Part shown: piece after piece, positions 46,061 through 54,849 of the stretch
Numbering within the stretch: the stretch's first letter is position 1
Layout: every line of letters begins with the position of its first letter
Assembly: GCA_902524535.1 (NCBI GenBank)
Contig: CABZDR010000002.1
Location: forward strand, 124,001-188,000
Length of the DNA stretch: 64,000 nt
Origin: an uncultured Pelagibacteraceae bacterium
GTDB lineage: Bacteria; Pseudomonadota; Alphaproteobacteria; Pelagibacterales; Pelagibacteraceae
Direction: 5' to 3'
The notes under the pieces: model-generated
The model's database searches: none
What the model saw: the letters and a program-made list of their open reading frames with translations, nothing else
What the model was told of the DNA's origin: nothing
Program-made: the position numbers and the translations under genes

Positions 46061-46090
46061 TTTTCTGTATAAAATATACAAAATTCGTTA

Positions 46091-46118
46091 TTGAAAATTT
46101 ATTTAAATAAGATTTAAT
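46091..46118 (+). promoter_or_regulatory. Candidate promoter for the binding-protein gene at 46.2 kb
   Basis: TTGAAA (46091-46096) and TTTAAT (46113-46118) are separated by 16 bases, and would start transcription about 30 bases before the ATG at 46158. The match is moderate in an AT-rich background. Confidence 0.35.
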
Positions 46119-46157
46119 TTAGCTTTATACAAATTGTTAACAAATAAAAGGATAATA

Positions 46158-47339
46158 ATGAAAAAACTATTTATTGCTGCTTTTATATTCGCTTCTACTT
46201 TTACTACGAATACACTAGCAGAAGTTAAAATGGGAATCATTTTAGGATTTACTGGACCTATTGAATCCCTAACACCAGCTATGGCAGCTTCAGCTGAACT
46301 TGCTTTTAAAGAAGCTTCAGACTCAGGCTCGTTATTAGGTGGAGAAAAAATTTCAGTAGTAAGAGCAGACTCAACTTGCGTTGACTCGGCAGCAGCAACA
46401 GCAGCAGCTGAGGGTGTTATTGCTCAAGGTGTTGCTGCAATCATGGGTGCTGACTGTTCAGGGGTTACTGGAGCAATCGCTTCAAATGTTGCTGTACCAA
46501 ATGGTGTAGTGATGATATCACCTTCTGCAACTTCTCCTGGGTTAACTACTTTAGATGATAAAGGATATTTCTTCAGAACAGCTCCATCTGACGCTAGAGG
46601 TGGTCAAATTTTAGCTGACATCACAAAAGATAGAAAAGTAAAAAGTGTTGCTATTACTTACACAAATAATGACTACGGAAAAGGTTTAGCAGATGTTTAT
46701 AAAGCTGCAGTTGAGGCTCATGGTATTAAAGTAACTACTGTAAATGCTCACGAAGATGGAAAAGCGGATTACTCTTCTGAAGTTGCAACTCTAGCTTCTG
46801 CTGGAGGTGATGCGGTAGCAGTCATTGGTTACCTTGACCAAGGAGGAAAAGGAATAATTCAAGCGTCTTTAGACTCAGGTGCTTTTGATACTTTTGTTTT
46901 GTCTGATGGTATGATTGGTCAATCACTAGTAGATGCATTTGGAAAAGATCTTAAAAAATCTTTTGGTTCAATGCCAGGATCAACAGGAAAAGGTTCAGGG
47001 GTTTTTGCTGGAGTAGCAAAGGCTGCTGGAATTGATAGCTCTGGCCCTTACACTGGTGAGTCTTACGATGCAGCTGCTTTGATTGTTTTAGCAATGCAAG
47101 CAGGTGGATCTGCTGATAGAGCATCAATTGCAAAAAATGTGATGGATGTTGCTAATGGACCTGGAACAAAAATTTACCCAGGTGAGCTCAAAAAAGGTTT
47201 AGATTTATTAGCTAAAGGTAAAAAAGTTGACTATGAAGGTGCAACTGGAGTAACTTTTACTGGCGTCGGTGAAGCTGAAGGTTCTTTCTTAGAACAAGAA
47301 GTTAAAGGCGGAAAATTCAAAACTAAAAAGCAAAGATAA
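46158..47339 (+). CDS. Branched-chain-type ABC transporter periplasmic binding protein
   Basis: I start at the ATG at 46158, preceded by AAAGGA, giving 393 residues with a signal peptide (MKKLFIAAFIFASTF..., ending TLAEV); a TTG at 46134 would add eight residues. The mature protein is a LivJ/K-type receptor: MGIILGFTGPIESLTPAM, IMGADCSGVTGAI and TYTNNDYGKGLADVY regions. Two cysteines (in STCVDS and ADCSGV) may form a disulfide. The four other components of a Liv system lie convergent to it at 47.5-51.3 kb and are its probable partners. A strong terminator follows. Confidence 0.9.
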   Translation: MKKLFIAAFIFASTFTTNTLAEVKMGIILGFTGPIESLTPAMAASAELAFKEASDSGSLLGGEKISVVRADSTCVDSAAATAAAEGVIAQGVAAIMGADCSGVTGAIASNVAVPNGVVMISPSATSPGLTTLDDKGYFFRTAPSDARGGQILADITKDRKVKSVAITYTNNDYGKGLADVYKAAVEAHGIKVTTVNAHEDGKADYSSEVATLASAGGDAVAVIGYLDQGGKGIIQASLDSGAFDTFVLSDGMIGQSLVDAFGKDLKKSFGSMPGSTGKGSGVFAGVAKAAGIDSSGPYTGESYDAAALIVLAMQAGGSADRASIAKNVMDVANGPGTKIYPGELKKGLDLLAKGKKVDYEGATGVTFTGVGEAEGSFLEQEVKGGKFKTKKQR

Positions 47340-47353
47340 TTTATCTTAAAATT

Positions 47354-47389
47354 AAAACCCCCAACATAAATTTGTTGGGGGTTTTTTTT
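47354..47389. terminator. Strong bidirectional intrinsic terminator
   Basis: AAAACCCCCAACA (47354-47366) pairs with TGTTGGGGGTTTT (47373-47385), 13 bp with a six-base loop, followed by more T on the plus strand and preceded by A on the other side. It lies between the convergent binding-protein gene and livM-like gene and can end both transcripts. Confidence 0.9.
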
Positions 47390-47459
47390 AAAAAAATAAA
47401 TATTTATCAGCCATATATAATGCCCAAGCAATAGCAGCGCCTGTAATAATATATTTCAT
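47388..47459 (-). CDS. 23-residue hydrophobic microprotein after LivM
   Basis: Four bases after the LivM-like stop, an ATG opens a 23-residue frame (MKYIITGAAIAWALYMADKY, ending LFF) that ends inside the terminator. It is a short single-span-like peptide. Its position matches that of the 27-residue ORF after the first LivM gene. No ribosome site is obvious apart from the upstream coupling. It may be a chance ORF. Confidence 0.3.
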   Translation of the reverse strand: MKYIITGAAIAWALYMADKYLFF

Positions 47460-47463
47460 AAAC

Positions 47464-48834
47464 TTATTTTATTTCTATTTTTTCAGGAAGTATACCCTTT
47501 GGTCTGTACCTCATTATCAGTAATAAACCTATTCCCATCATTAAAAATCTAAAATAAGGAACGCTTTCAATTAAATGCACCTTTAAAAAATGTGTATCAT
47601 CTAAACCTGCTGTTGTTAGATTGACCAAATACAATCCTATTGGTGCAGCTTCAATCCACAAGAACCAAACTACAAAACCTCCAAGAATTGCTCCAAAATT
47701 ATTCCCACTTCCACCAACAATAACCATTACCCAAATTAAAAAAGTGTATCTCAAAGGTCTGTAGCTTCCTGGTGTAAATAATCCATCTTGCGTTACAAGC
47801 ATAGCTCCTGCAATTCCAACTATTGCTGAACCTAAAACAAAAATTAACAAATGTTGTTTGACTACATTTTTTCCCATAGCGTTTGCAGCTTCCTCGTTAT
47901 CTCTGATAGCTCTCATCATTCTACCCCAAGGAGAGTAAAGAGCTTTTTGAGTTAAGATTAAAAGAATAATTACAACAACTAAAAATAATCCTGAATAACA
48001 AAGCTTTACAAATATTGATGATCCTTCAATTACAAATTGATTAAGAGCTGCTTGTCTTTCAGTAATATCGGAAATCAAAGCTAATTTTCCTGAATTAAAT
48101 TTTTCAACTAAATTTATGAACCAATCTGTTTGTTGTAAGTTTACCTCATAAGGTGCGGGTCGTTTTAAACCAATTACATTCTTTACACCTCTTGTAAGCC
48201 AATCTTCATGTTTGATGATTGCTATCACTATTTCTGATATCAATAATGTAGCGATTGCTAAATAATCAGCTCTTAAACCCAACGCTACTTTTCCTATGAC
48301 AAAAGCTAGCCCCCCTGCAAAAAAAGCGCCTACAATCCAAGAAAAAATTATTGGAAGCCCTAGCCCACCTAAAAATCCAGTTCTTGCTGGATTTACTTCC
48401 TCAATTGCTTCAATACCAGGCTCAGAAACCAATCGAATAATAATAATTCCTGAAATAATTATTGCAGCGATAACATAATTTCTAGTTTTAGTTTTTTGAT
48501 ATTTTTTGAGAACAAATCTAACAGCTAAAACAATTCCAATAATTAAAAATAGACTTAATAGAATGTTAGCACCCCCTGCACTCCATGCCTCTTGAACTGG
48601 GTTAACAGAAATTAAAACTGCCGCTAAACCACCTAAAGCTGTAAAACCCATTATTCCAAAGTTAATTAAACCAGCATAACCCCATTGAATATTAGCACCC
48701 ATCGTCATAACAGCTGATATCAGACAAAGATTAAAGATCGATAGAGCAATATTCCAAGACTGGAATATGCCCACAAGGATAATTAATCCCATCATAATGC
48801 TGTAAGCTGCAATGACATTTAAATTTTTTCTCAC
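47464..48834 (-). CDS. ABC transporter permease (LivM-like), enlarged
   Basis: This 456-residue permease is about 100 residues longer than the other LivM proteins here. It keeps the LivM pattern: NIQWGYAGLINFGIMGFTALG near 49-69, LGLRADYLAIATLLISEI near 184-201 and the ATPase-contact loop WGRMMRAIRDNEEAANAMGKN. The extra length is in two inserted hydrophobic/loop regions (about 75-165 and 205-260). It overlaps the LivH-like gene by four bases. It ends a long minus-strand run. Confidence 0.9.
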   Translation of the reverse strand: MRKNLNVIAAYSIMMGLIILVGIFQSWNIALSIFNLCLISAVMTMGANIQWGYAGLINFGIMGFTALGGLAAVLISVNPVQEAWSAGGANILLSLFLIIGIVLAVRFVLKKYQKTKTRNYVIAAIIISGIIIIRLVSEPGIEAIEEVNPARTGFLGGLGLPIIFSWIVGAFFAGGLAFVIGKVALGLRADYLAIATLLISEIVIAIIKHEDWLTRGVKNVIGLKRPAPYEVNLQQTDWFINLVEKFNSGKLALISDITERQAALNQFVIEGSSIFVKLCYSGLFLVVVIILLILTQKALYSPWGRMMRAIRDNEEAANAMGKNVVKQHLLIFVLGSAIVGIAGAMLVTQDGLFTPGSYRPLRYTFLIWVMVIVGGSGNNFGAILGGFVVWFLWIEAAPIGLYLVNLTTAGLDDTHFLKVHLIESVPYFRFLMMGIGLLLIMRYRPKGILPEKIEIK

Positions 48835-49850
48835 AATACTTTTCCTTTAAATATTCCAGATGGACGATACAGCAAGACAACAACCAATATTGAAAAAGAT
48901 ACTGCAAATTTGTAATCAGTTGAAAGCAACTGAATTAAACCATCTGGTTCCATACTTTCTGGTAATATATACATGAAAAATTTCTTATAGGCATATGTTA
49001 GAAGTATTTCTGAAAAAGCAATTACATATCCTCCTAGAAAAGCTCCAAATGGATTACCAATACCACCAACTATAGCTGCAGCAAATATCGGTAACATATT
49101 ATTAAAGTAGGTAAATGGTTTGAAACTTTTATCTAAACCATACAAAGTACCACCAATTGTAGCAAGGATACCTGCTATGACCCAAGTTGTCATGACGATT
49201 TTTTTTGGATCAATACCTGATAATAATGCTAAATCTTCATTATCAGAGTATGCTCTCATACTTTTTCCTGTCTTAGTTTTATTTAAAAACCAAAACAAGG
49301 TTGAAACTAAAATTAATGTAACAATAATTGTGATAACTTGAGTAGATTTTATTGCAAGACCTTCATTCAATCCTGTAATTTCTTTAAATTCACCAGCTTT
49401 AATCAAAAATTTTTCTCCATCAAAAAATCTTCTATCTGAAGGACCAATAATTATACGAACCACTGCCTGAGTAACAAACATTACTCCAATGCTAACCATT
49501 GCCAATTGCACTGGAGGGCTTTTGTTTGTTCGGTAATATTTAAAGACAAATTTATCTATTATTAGCATGTAACTAACCATAAAAATAATCGCTAAAGGAA
49601 TTGCTAAAAGAGCTGTAGGTAAAACCCCAAAACTAATTCCATAAGACTGAAGATACCAAGTGAATAGAATTACAAACATTGTTCCAAAAGACATCATGTC
49701 TCCGGTAGCAAAGTTTGCAAATCGTAGAATTCCATAAATTAAAGTAACAAAAATCGCACCAAGTGCTAACTGAGATCCATACGCTAGAGCTGGAACAAAA
49801 ATATAATTCAATAAAAGTATAATTGCGTTTATAAAATCCATATTAACCAC
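48831..49850 (-). CDS. ABC transporter permease (LivH-like)
   Basis: This 339-residue membrane protein has eight or nine spans and LivH signals: YGSQLALGAIFVTLIYGILRFANFATGDMMSFG from about 19 to 51, the loop GKSMRAYSDNEDLALLSGIDPKK near 194-216 and the ending LLYRPSGIFKGK. It pairs with the LivM-like protein encoded next. It overlaps the LivF-like gene by eight bases upstream. Confidence 0.92.
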   Translation of the reverse strand: MVNMDFINAIILLLNYIFVPALAYGSQLALGAIFVTLIYGILRFANFATGDMMSFGTMFVILFTWYLQSYGISFGVLPTALLAIPLAIIFMVSYMLIIDKFVFKYYRTNKSPPVQLAMVSIGVMFVTQAVVRIIIGPSDRRFFDGEKFLIKAGEFKEITGLNEGLAIKSTQVITIIVTLILVSTLFWFLNKTKTGKSMRAYSDNEDLALLSGIDPKKIVMTTWVIAGILATIGGTLYGLDKSFKPFTYFNNMLPIFAAAIVGGIGNPFGAFLGGYVIAFSEILLTYAYKKFFMYILPESMEPDGLIQLLSTDYKFAVSFSILVVVLLYRPSGIFKGKVL

Positions 49851-50550
49851 CTAAAAAAGAGCTTCGTACTCTAGGATCTTCTAATAATTCTTTGCCAGTG
49901 CCAGAGTGACGATTTTCACCTGTTACTAAAACATATCCTCTGTCAGAAATATTTAATGCTTGCTTTGCATTTTGTTCAACCATTAGAATTGCTACATTAG
50001 TTTTTTTTACTTTTATAATGTGATCAAATAATTCATCCATCACAATAGGTGATACACCTGCAGTTGGTTCATCCAACATTAGCACGGAAGGCTTGATCAT
50101 CAGAGCTCTACCTAATGCAACTTGTTGTCTTTGTCCTCCGGATAACTCACCAACTAATTGGTCTTTTTTTTCTTCAAGAATGGGAAACAAGTCGAAAATC
50201 TCCTCAATTGTCTCTCTAAATTTATTGTTAATTAAAAAAGCACCCATCTCTAAATTTTCTTCCACTGTCATGCCTGCAAAAACATTTTTTGTCTGGGGAA
50301 CAAAAGAGATTCCCTCTTTTACTCTATCTTGTGGAGAAAGTTTTGAAATATCTTTGCCATTAATAATTACTGAGCCAGATTTTAAATTTAATAAACCCAA
50401 CATAGCTTTCATCGCTGTTGATTTTCCAGCACCATTAGGACCTAAAATAGAAACAATTTCTCCTCTATCTACATTGACTGAACATGAATTGATTATATCT
50501 GGACCATTTCCATATCCTCCAGTCATTTTATTTCCTTCAAAAAATGCCAT
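49843..50550 (-). CDS. ABC transporter ATP-binding protein (LivF-like)
   Basis: This 235-residue ATPase has Walker A GPNGAGKST near 38-46, the LivF-type sequence GISFVPQTKNVFAGMTVEENL, signature LSGGQRQQVALGRAL and Walker B VLMLDEPTAGVSP. It lies two bases after the LivG-like gene and overlaps the LivH-like gene. Together these form one importer whose binding protein is probably the convergent one at 46.2 kb. Confidence 0.93.
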   Translation of the reverse strand: MAFFEGNKMTGGYGNGPDIINSCSVNVDRGEIVSILGPNGAGKSTAMKAMLGLLNLKSGSVIINGKDISKLSPQDRVKEGISFVPQTKNVFAGMTVEENLEMGAFLINNKFRETIEEIFDLFPILEEKKDQLVGELSGGQRQQVALGRALMIKPSVLMLDEPTAGVSPIVMDELFDHIIKVKKTNVAILMVEQNAKQALNISDRGYVLVTGENRHSGTGKELLEDPRVRSSFLGG

Positions 50551-50552
50551 GT

Positions 50553-51338
50553 CTAATTATCTTTGATTTTCGATCCTCTTCCTAAATAACTTTCGATTAC
50601 TCTTTCGTCTTTTTTTGCATTCTCAACTGAACCTTCAAACAAAACTGAACCTTCAGCCATCACAATTACAGGATCACATAGTCTTCCTATAAAATCCATA
50701 TCATGTTCAATCATACAAAATGTATAACCTTTTTCTTTATTGAGTTTTTCAATAGCGGTACCTAAATCCTTGAGTAATGTTCTATTTACACCTGCTCCAA
50801 CCTCATCTAATAAAACTAACTTTGCATCAACCATCATTGTTCGGCCAAGTTCTAGTAATTTTTTTTGACCACCAGATAAGTTTCCTGCCAACTCATTTCT
50901 TAAATGTCCTAAATTTAAAAACTCTATGACTTCGATTGCTTTTCGTTTTATTATATTTTCCTCCTCTAAAATTAATGAAGGTTTAAATATTGCATTTATT
51001 AATTGTTCTCCTGACTGATTACCTGGCACCATCATTAAATTTTCTAAAACAGATAAATTTGTAAATTCATGTGCAATTTGAAAAGTTCTAAGTAAACCTT
51101 TGGAAAATAATTCATATGCAGGAATATCTGTAATATTTTCATTATTGAATATCACGCTCCCAGATGAACATTTTAAGTTTCCTGCTATCAAATTAAATAA
51201 AGTTGTTTTTCCAGAACCATTAGGACCAATTATTCCGGTTATAGTTCCCTTTTTTACCTTTAAAGAACAACCCGATACTGCTGCCAATCCACCAAAATAT
51301 TTTGAAAGATTATTTATTTCTAAAATATTTTCTGACAT
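50553..51338 (-). CDS. ABC transporter ATP-binding protein (LivG-like)
   Basis: This 261-residue ATPase has Walker A GPNGSGKTT near 37-45, Q-loop GLLRTFQIAHEF, signature LSGGQKKLLELGRTM and H-loop MIEHDM. In place of the usual DEPxAG, Walker B reads LVLLDEVGAGVN, a change outside the catalytic glutamate. It starts three bases after the ProC-like gene, so the transporter is transcribed with the upstream metabolic genes. Confidence 0.92.
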   Translation of the reverse strand: MSENILEINNLSKYFGGLAAVSGCSLKVKKGTITGIIGPNGSGKTTLFNLIAGNLKCSSGSVIFNNENITDIPAYELFSKGLLRTFQIAHEFTNLSVLENLMMVPGNQSGEQLINAIFKPSLILEEENIIKRKAIEVIEFLNLGHLRNELAGNLSGGQKKLLELGRTMMVDAKLVLLDEVGAGVNRTLLKDLGTAIEKLNKEKGYTFCMIEHDMDFIGRLCDPVIVMAEGSVLFEGSVENAKKDERVIESYLGRGSKIKDN

Positions 51339-51341
51339 TAA

Positions 51342-52109
51342 TTATTTGTTTAATCTTTTATGAATACTATTAAGTGTGTTTATAACAGACTTGTAAGTTC
51401 CTCTCTTATTCATTTCCTTTAAACCTTGTTCGTTTAAACCTTTTGGTGTTTGAGATTCTTTAACAAGATATTTTAATTCTTTTTTTGAATTAACGACTGC
51501 ATCTTCAGATAAAGCTAAAAATAAAGTGGTTATATATTTTTGCGCATCAGCCCTTTTAATACCTTTCTTAATAAGCCAACCACTCATAACATTTAATATT
51601 TCATAGTAGGATGCCATCATTCCTGATGTTGACCAAAAATTAATTGATAGTTTTTCATTTTTAATTTCAATAGTTGATCCAATTTTATTGAAAAAATTTT
51701 TAACTTTTTTATTTGGGGGACAAATAGGCACTGGTCCCTTTTTTAGAGATATAGGAGGAAGTGGAATAGCTCTTACTAAATCAGCTTTGACTTTTACCAT
51801 TCTCCTAAGTTCAGAAAGATTTATGGTTGAAATAAAACTTATAATTGTCTGGTTAGATCTAAATCTTAAATTTTTTATAATTTTATGACCGACAACAGGT
51901 GTAACTGCTAAAAATATCCATTCACAATTATCAACAATTTTTTGATTATTTTTTTCTATGTATATTTTTTTGAACTTTCTTTTTAATCCTTTTGCTACAC
52001 GAATATTTCGTGATGAAATAAATATCTTTTTATAATTTATTTTAGAAGTACATACCCCTGATATAACAGATGATGTTATTTTTCCTGTTCCTATAAAACC
52101 TAATTTCAT
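51342..52109 (-). CDS. Pyrroline-5-carboxylate reductase-like protein (ProC family)
   Basis: This 255-residue protein has an N-terminal NAD(P) motif LGFIGTGKITSSVISG (3-18), IFLAVTPVVGHKI near 65-77, RAIPLPPISLKKGP near 114-127 and a C-terminal dimerisation helix region with ESQTPKGLNEQGL near 218-230, where ProC has TSPGGTT. These changes show it is a divergent member; it may reduce another cyclic imine such as piperideine-carboxylate. It sits between glaH and the LivG-like gene. Confidence 0.7.
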   Translation of the reverse strand: MKLGFIGTGKITSSVISGVCTSKINYKKIFISSRNIRVAKGLKRKFKKIYIEKNNQKIVDNCEWIFLAVTPVVGHKIIKNLRFRSNQTIISFISTINLSELRRMVKVKADLVRAIPLPPISLKKGPVPICPPNKKVKNFFNKIGSTIEIKNEKLSINFWSTSGMMASYYEILNVMSGWLIKKGIKRADAQKYITTLFLALSEDAVVNSKKELKYLVKESQTPKGLNEQGLKEMNKRGTYKSVINTLNSIHKRLNK

Positions 52110-52135
52110 AAATATTCTATAATGATTAATTTATA

Positions 52136-53050
52136 TTAATTAATAAAAAAAGAACCTCTAATTCTTAATAACTCTCTACTTAATTCTTTATTTTCTTTAA
52201 AAGGTTTTCGTCCATGTAGCCAAAAATAATTATTAGCAACAACTGCTGATCCAACAGGAAGTTCAGTAATAACTTTATTTGAACTCTCCTCTAAACTATC
52301 TGATAGTTTTTGAAGAAAAACCCCTTGTTTCATATTTTTAGGTTCAGGGAACTGATCTATATAGGAAATTTGTGCTCTTCCTTTCTCATCAGATGAAAAA
52401 ACAGGATGTTCAACCTTATAGCCAACATTTTTACTTTTTGGTGAACCCCAAATAAAATCCTCTTTAGCTACCGGGTCATTATACAATTCCTGACAATGCT
52501 CCCAATCATCAAGGTGTAGCATTGCAGTCTCTCCACCTTTGACATTTTTTTCCTCAATTTTTGACATTAAAAGCCAATCAGTTTTTTCCTTAACGTAGGT
52601 ACCATCGGTATGAAGATCCATATTTGTGTAGGCTTTTCTTAAGTAAGAGTCGCTTTTATCTTCGTGTTTGACATGGAATCTTGCGTAATATTTTCCTGCC
52701 ATTGCATCATGGTTTGGCTTTCCAATTAAATGAACTATAGCAGTTGAAAGTTTTACTAAAAAAATATCATCAATTTTCGAGGTAATATTTTTTGGTTTTA
52801 TTATAAAGCATCCTGTTGCACGGTCTTTAATTATCTCGTTTAAAAGTTTAGACAATTTATTATTGCTCAAATCGTCAAAACTTTTTGCAATTGTAAACCT
52901 TGTAAAAGGTTTATACTCTAATGCAGTTAAATCAAATTTATTAAATGGAAATATTAATTTATTAATTATTTCATCAGATATATCAATATTTACAATTCTT
53001 GATGATTTTTCGTGTTGATTAATATCAAATCCTTCAATTTCATTTTTCAT
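52136..53050 (-). CDS. glaH: Glutarate 2-hydroxylase (GlaH/CsiD), Fe(II)/2-oxoglutarate dioxygenase
   Basis: This 304-residue enzyme matches E. coli CsiD/GlaH along most of its length as I recall that sequence: ALEYKPFTRFTIAK near 43-56, AIVHLIGKPNHDAMAGKYYAR near 104-124, SDSYLRK, and LLHLDDWEH-like MLHLDDWEH. The iron ligands are His147 and Asp149 (DLHTDGTYV) and the distal histidine in WLHGRKPF (about 279). GlaH hydroxylates glutarate to L-2-hydroxyglutarate in lysine/5-aminovalerate breakdown. The LhgO oxidase is not in the window. It overlaps the AzlD-like gene by four bases. Confidence 0.88.
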   Translation of the reverse strand: MKNEIEGFDINQHEKSSRIVNIDISDEIINKLIFPFNKFDLTALEYKPFTRFTIAKSFDDLSNNKLSKLLNEIIKDRATGCFIIKPKNITSKIDDIFLVKLSTAIVHLIGKPNHDAMAGKYYARFHVKHEDKSDSYLRKAYTNMDLHTDGTYVKEKTDWLLMSKIEEKNVKGGETAMLHLDDWEHCQELYNDPVAKEDFIWGSPKSKNVGYKVEHPVFSSDEKGRAQISYIDQFPEPKNMKQGVFLQKLSDSLEESSNKVITELPVGSAVVANNYFWLHGRKPFKENKELSRELLRIRGSFFIN

Positions 53051-53370
53051 AGATAGCTATTAAAAAGTGAAAGTATGATAGCAGAGAAAATTGTTGGGTA
53101 AACTAAATTTTTTTTAGTAATAAAGAACAGTCCAATAGATAAAATCACCACAATTATTCTTACAAAATAATCTACTTCTGACAATAGTCCAGATGGAAAA
53201 ATAACAATTCTAGCGATCAGAGCTGCTAATGTTGAATAGGCTAAACAATTAAACCATCTAAATATTTTAGAGGTTTCTTTAATGTTTTCAGAACTTAAAA
53301 CTCCCAAAAATCTTGATAAAAATGTTGCAAAAGAAGTTATTAAAATTACTAAAACTATATTACTTGTCAT
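53047..53370 (-). CDS. azlD: AzlD-family amino acid exporter subunit
   Basis: This 107-residue membrane protein has about four spans and resembles AzlD, the small subunit of the AzlCD exporter (FATFLSRFLGVL near 14-25, RWFNCLAYSTLAALIARI near 38-55). AzlCD exports branched-chain amino acids or their analogues in Bacillus. It overlaps azlC by 11 bases and glaH by four bases. Having an exporter within an importer operon suggests balance of amino acid pools. Confidence 0.85.
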   Translation of the reverse strand: MTSNIVLVILITSFATFLSRFLGVLSSENIKETSKIFRWFNCLAYSTLAALIARIVIFPSGLLSEVDYFVRIIVVILSIGLFFITKKNLVYPTIFSAIILSLFNSYL

Positions 53371-54064
53371 TTATTTCTCCAATTAGAAACGCTACAGTTC
53401 CAGCTGTAATACCACCAAATAAAATACACCATTCAGGAGAAACAAAATAAAAAGCAGGGCCCAGAATTGTACCTAAGATTATAGATAAGCTTATTTTAAT
53501 TGTTTTCATTGCACCAACCATCATACAAGTAAAATAAATCGGATTGATAATTGCTAATCCAATTAAAACATCTTCATTTAAAAAATCAGAGGCCAGGTAT
53601 CCGATAACTGTTGAAAAAATTGCTACTGACCAGGTTGCTACACCAATTCCTATCCAAAAATCTATTCTGGAATCTTTATTTATCTGCTCATAATTATCTT
53701 TCATTATCAGCCAAGAAGACACAGCAATAAAATGACAAGACAGATAATATTTCCATTTTGGTTGGGATTTATGCATTAATAAAGGCATTAAAGAAACTGT
53801 CATTGGATAAAGCCTTGCGTTAACCAACCAAACAGCAATAAAAATATTTATTAACGATGCACCTATTATCATTGACTCTGCCATCACTAGTGAACCGGGT
53901 AATGCATATGTTAAGAAAGTTGAAAAAATACTTTCTTGAATAGTAAATCCAATATTTTTTAAAAGTGCTCCAATTGCAATGAAACTTGCACCTAATGCTA
54001 TTGCTGGACTTCTAACCCCTCTGATAGAAGCAAATCCTTTTAGAAAATATTTTGAATCAATCAT
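53360..54064 (-). CDS. azlC: AzlC-family amino acid exporter subunit
   Basis: This 234-residue membrane protein has about six spans with AzlC signals: SPAIALGASFIAIGALLKNIGF near 20-41, FLTYALPGSLVMAESMI near 50-66 and NARLYPMTVSLMPLL near 81-95. It works with the AzlD-like protein encoded next. Its ATG shares one base with the stop of the LivF-like gene, so it is coupled to the importer. Confidence 0.88.
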   Translation of the reverse strand: MIDSKYFLKGFASIRGVRSPAIALGASFIAIGALLKNIGFTIQESIFSTFLTYALPGSLVMAESMIIGASLINIFIAVWLVNARLYPMTVSLMPLLMHKSQPKWKYYLSCHFIAVSSWLIMKDNYEQINKDSRIDFWIGIGVATWSVAIFSTVIGYLASDFLNEDVLIGLAIINPIYFTCMMVGAMKTIKISLSIILGTILGPAFYFVSPEWCILFGGITAGTVAFLIGEINDK

Positions 54065-54849
54065 TATCCGCCTAAAAATAGGCGACCAACGTCAGGATTA
54101 TTTAATAACTCATCTCCTTTACCAGCGATTGCAGTTTGTCCCGATACTAAAACATAACCAATGTCAGCAAACTCTAAACCTTTCTTTGCATTTTGCTCAA
54201 CTAGAATAATTGTTTTTTTTTCATTTTCTTGAAGGTCTCTCAAAATTTCAAACACCATTTCAATATATCTTGGTTCTAATCCAATTGATGGTTCATCTAC
54301 CAATAAGACCGATGGTTTCATGACTAATGCTCTTGAAATTTCTAATAATCTTCTTTCACCACCAGACAACACTTTAGCTGGTTGATTTCTTCTATTTCTT
54401 AGTCTCTCATATTTTTGAAGAATTCTTTCAGCTTCCTCAAAAGACTCATCTGTTTTATCTTTAATATAACCTCCCATTAACAAATTTTCCTCAACCGTCA
54501 TATCAGGAAATACAGAGTTATCTTGAAGAATATAAGCTATTCCAACTGATTTAAGTTTTTCAGCTGGAGTTAATGAGGTGATTTCCTTACCATCAATTTC
54601 AATTTTTCCAGAGAAAATGTTAGTAAATCCATAAATTGAATGAAGTATTGTTGATTTACCAGCTCCATTAGGTCCAATTAAACACAAAGACTGAGCTTTG
54701 CTAACAAATAAATCAAAATTATGTAAAATTTCCATTTTTCCATAACCAGCGTTTAGATTTTTAATAGTTAAGTGAATATCGGAATTAGAAAGTTTTTTTA
54801 ATTCATCAGGGCCAGGAGCTTTTCCTAAAACTTCATATTGATTTGCCAT
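54064..54849 (-). CDS. ABC transporter ATP-binding protein (LivF-like)
   Basis: This 261-residue ATPase has an N-terminal extension of about 25 residues before the nucleotide-binding domain. Walker A is GPNGAGKST near 59-67, followed by GIAYILQDNSVFPDMTVEENL, signature LSGGERRLLEISRAL and Walker B VLLVDEPSIGLEP. It shares one base with the stop of the LivG-like gene and one with the azlC start. Confidence 0.93.
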   Translation of the reverse strand: MANQYEVLGKAPGPDELKKLSNSDIHLTIKNLNAGYGKMEILHNFDLFVSKAQSLCLIGPNGAGKSTILHSIYGFTNIFSGKIEIDGKEITSLTPAEKLKSVGIAYILQDNSVFPDMTVEENLLMGGYIKDKTDESFEEAERILQKYERLRNRRNQPAKVLSGGERRLLEISRALVMKPSVLLVDEPSIGLEPRYIEMVFEILRDLQENEKKTIILVEQNAKKGLEFADIGYVLVSGQTAIAGKGDELLNNPDVGRLFLGG

